Shown here: positions 33,438 to 34,428 of the stretch, one piece after another
Layout of the letters: each line of letters opens with the position of its first letter
Position numbering within the stretch: position 1 is the stretch's first letter
Source: Scalindua sp964437425
GTDB taxonomy: Bacteria; Planctomycetota; Brocadiia; Brocadiales; Scalinduaceae
Reading direction: 5' to 3'
Length of the DNA stretch: 34,428 nt
NCBI GenBank assembly: GCA_964437425.1
Contig: CAYTGO010000031.1
Location: 1 to 34,428 of the forward strand
Translations under genes and position numbers: made by a program
Notes under the pieces: generated by a model
What the model saw: the letters and a program-made list of their open reading frames with translations, nothing else
Told to the model about the DNA's origin: nothing
The model's database searches: none

Positions 33438-33453
33438 TTGGCATAAGACTTGT
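33438..33453 (+). promoter_or_regulatory. Candidate sigma-54-like promoter of the PilZ gene
   Basis: TTGGCATAAGACTTGT matches the sigma-54 consensus at TTGGCA and TTG with correct GG-to-G spacing, but has GT instead of the near-invariant GC at -12. Transcription would start near 33465, about 87 bases before the ATG at 33552. Confidence 0.25.
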
Positions 33454-33551
33454 TATATGTTTCAACAAATTATTCTATATTGAGTAGTTGGTTTCGCCAT
33501 ATAAAAAAGCGTAATGCACGCATTATACCAAATCAGGTAGACGATTTCTCC

Positions 33552-33965
33552 ATGAATAAGCTTCCAAATGATAGGGAATATATAAGAGTGGTAAAACCAT
33601 ATATTGTAAAGTTCAGAGTTAGAGCAGATAAAGCCCTGAACATGGTTTCAAAAGAGTGGGATATGGTCACTGCTAATAATTTTAGCGCTAACGGTATTTT
33701 CTTTTTTGCCAATAGAAATCTGGAAGTTGGTACAATTCTGGAGTTAAAGATCGGTTTCTCTCTTTCCCATCCTTCCATAATATGTGTAGGAAAAGTCATT
33801 CGCACGAGAAGGCACTTGGGCACGTCTACAATTGGCTTCGCAATTGTCTTTACAGAAATTGACAAACAGATCAAAAAAGAGATAAGTAATATAGTGAGCG
33901 GAATCGTAACCCACAACTCACATCTCGCAGCTCGTATCCCTAGAAGGAAACCGGGCCAGGCCTAA
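33552..33965 (+). CDS. PilZ-domain protein (c-di-GMP receptor candidate)
   Basis: 137 residues from the ATG at 33552; a longer frame from TTG 33450 would start inside a candidate promoter and add residues before the domain. PilZ motifs: an N-terminal arginine-containing REYIRV (usual RxxxR is incomplete) and NFSANGIFFF in place of D/NxSxxG, followed by hydrophobic strands (LEVGTILELKIGF). It could bind cyclic di-GMP, but the weakened first motif makes this uncertain. The last residues (about IVTHNSHLAARIPR) are encoded by a degenerate heptamer repeat array, suggesting an acquired C-terminal tail. Confidence 0.75.
   Translation: MNKLPNDREYIRVVKPYIVKFRVRADKALNMVSKEWDMVTANNFSANGIFFFANRNLEVGTILELKIGFSLSHPSIICVGKVIRTRRHLGTSTIGFAIVFTEIDKQIKKEISNIVSGIVTHNSHLAARIPRRKPGQA
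33907..33941 (+). repeat. Degenerate heptamer array inside the PilZ gene
   Basis: TAACCCA, CAACTCA, CATCTCG, CAGCTCG and TATCCCT run in register at 33907-33941 and resemble the array at 32645-32672 (consensus YAACTCG). Five units give 35 bases, which the reading frame crosses without a stop. Confidence 0.55.
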
Positions 33966-34008
33966 TCAGAAAATAGTGCAGTTTTGCGTTGTCATAATCT
34001 TTGCACTG

Positions 34009-34410
34009 CTACAACTTGATCGCTTTAATTATATCCCGCCAGCTTATTATCCCAACCGGTTTATTTTCATCATCGACAACAGGTATACAGGATATATCAT
34101 GCTTGCTAAAGATTTCAATTGCATCAGATATATCAGCGTTTGGCCTTAAAGTGACAGGTTCACTTGTCATTATCTGATGTACTCTTTTATTAAGGGTTAT
34201 TGTGTCCCTATTCATTTCAACAATAGTTCCAATGTTCGGGCTAATAGCTTTAAGCATGTCTCTATCAGAGATAACCCCCATCAGTTTACCGTCACCAATC
34301 ACAAGAAGATGATGGATTTTTACGTTATCGAAAATTACTTTAACGACACTCAGCTTATCATCCATCTCAACAGTAACAAGGCTTGTGGACATTATTTCTT
34401 TTACGTTCAT
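34009..34410 (-). CDS. Twin CBS-domain protein
   Basis: 133 residues consisting of two CBS domains (about 8-56 and 76-132), each ending with G-V/I-I-S-x-R-D. A strong GGAGGAG precedes the ATG at 34410. Such stand-alone CBS pairs bind adenosine nucleotides and regulate partner proteins. Convergent with the PilZ gene, 43 bases apart. The target cannot be named from sequence. Confidence 0.92.
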   Translation of the reverse strand: MNVKEIMSTSLVTVEMDDKLSVVKVIFDNVKIHHLLVIGDGKLMGVISDRDMLKAISPNIGTIVEMNRDTITLNKRVHQIMTSEPVTLRPNADISDAIEIFSKHDISCIPVVDDENKPVGIISWRDIIKAIKL

Positions 34411-34428
34411 TACTCCTCCGGAGATCCC

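Larger units (their letters stand above)
33045..33551. other. Intergenic region between response regulator and PilZ gene
   Basis: 507 bases. A frame at 33062-33244 encodes 60 residues without domain features or a good ribosome site and is not called. The region holds a 12-bp direct repeat (TGGCACACTATT at 33257-33268 and 33290-33301) and a sigma-54-like sequence at 33438-33453. No terminator or tRNA was found. Confidence 0.55.

Noticed and set aside
33972..34006. AGTGCA...TGCACT inverted repeat between PilZ and CBS genes as a bidirectional terminator
   Set aside because: Only a 6-bp stem with a loop above 20 bases and no T-run.

Overview
This 34.4 kb window looks like a piece of an anammox planctomycete genome, most likely a Candidatus Scalindua or Kuenenia relative. 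I base this on gene content and gross AT-richness only; no database search was possible. The markers are a hydroxylamine-oxidoreductase-like multiheme protein placed behind a Rieske/cytochrome b gene set and a membrane hexaheme cytochrome, a cytochrome cd1 nitrite reductase (NirS), and three NirJ-type radical SAM genes. A 100-N gap shows the source is a scaffolded draft assembly.

Layout. (1) Positions 1-4671, minus strand: a bc/b6f-type quinol-oxidising complex. The order of transcription is Rieske protein, b6-type cytochrome b, subunit-IV-type cytochrome b C-terminal half, membrane hexaheme cytochrome c, then an octaheme HAO-like protein cut off by the window start. (2) 4672-5416: a 745-base divergent control region. 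(3) 5417-7312, plus strand: a secreted cupredoxin, a HEAT-repeat lipoprotein and a cytochrome c'-like lipoprotein. (4) 7333-12600, minus strand: nirS, a strong intrinsic terminator, then three tandem NirJ-like radical SAM genes. Together these make a nitrite-to-NO enzyme and part of its haem d1 supply. (5) 12601-13301: a 701-base control region upstream of nirS. (6) 13302-27416, minus strand: a closely packed run of ordinary genes, in transcription order tyrA, purL (with fused PurS-like domains), purQ, nuoE, nuoF, a P-loop NTPase, recJ, prepilin peptidase, an OmpA/MotB lipoprotein, hisH and an EF-G paralogue. (7) 27417-34428: accA, two small unknown proteins, purN and a large TPR protein on the plus strand, a receiver-only response regulator on the minus strand, a PilZ protein on the plus strand and a twin-CBS protein on the minus strand.

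How the genes work together. The left 12.6 kb forms a periplasmic/anammoxosome electron-transfer and nitrogen-oxide module. Menaquinol would be oxidised by the Rieske/cytochrome b complex, electrons would pass to the hexaheme and HAO-like proteins or to the cupredoxin, and NirS would reduce nitrite to NO. The most interesting non-coding signal is a two-dyad element (TGACA-N3-TGTCA and GGACATTATGTCA, centres exactly 40 bp apart, followed by a conserved box). It occurs twice, at nearly the same distance (519 and 524 bp) upstream of the bc operon and of nirS, which suggests that one regulator co-controls both. I saw no tRNA, rRNA, CRISPR array, insertion sequence or phage gene.
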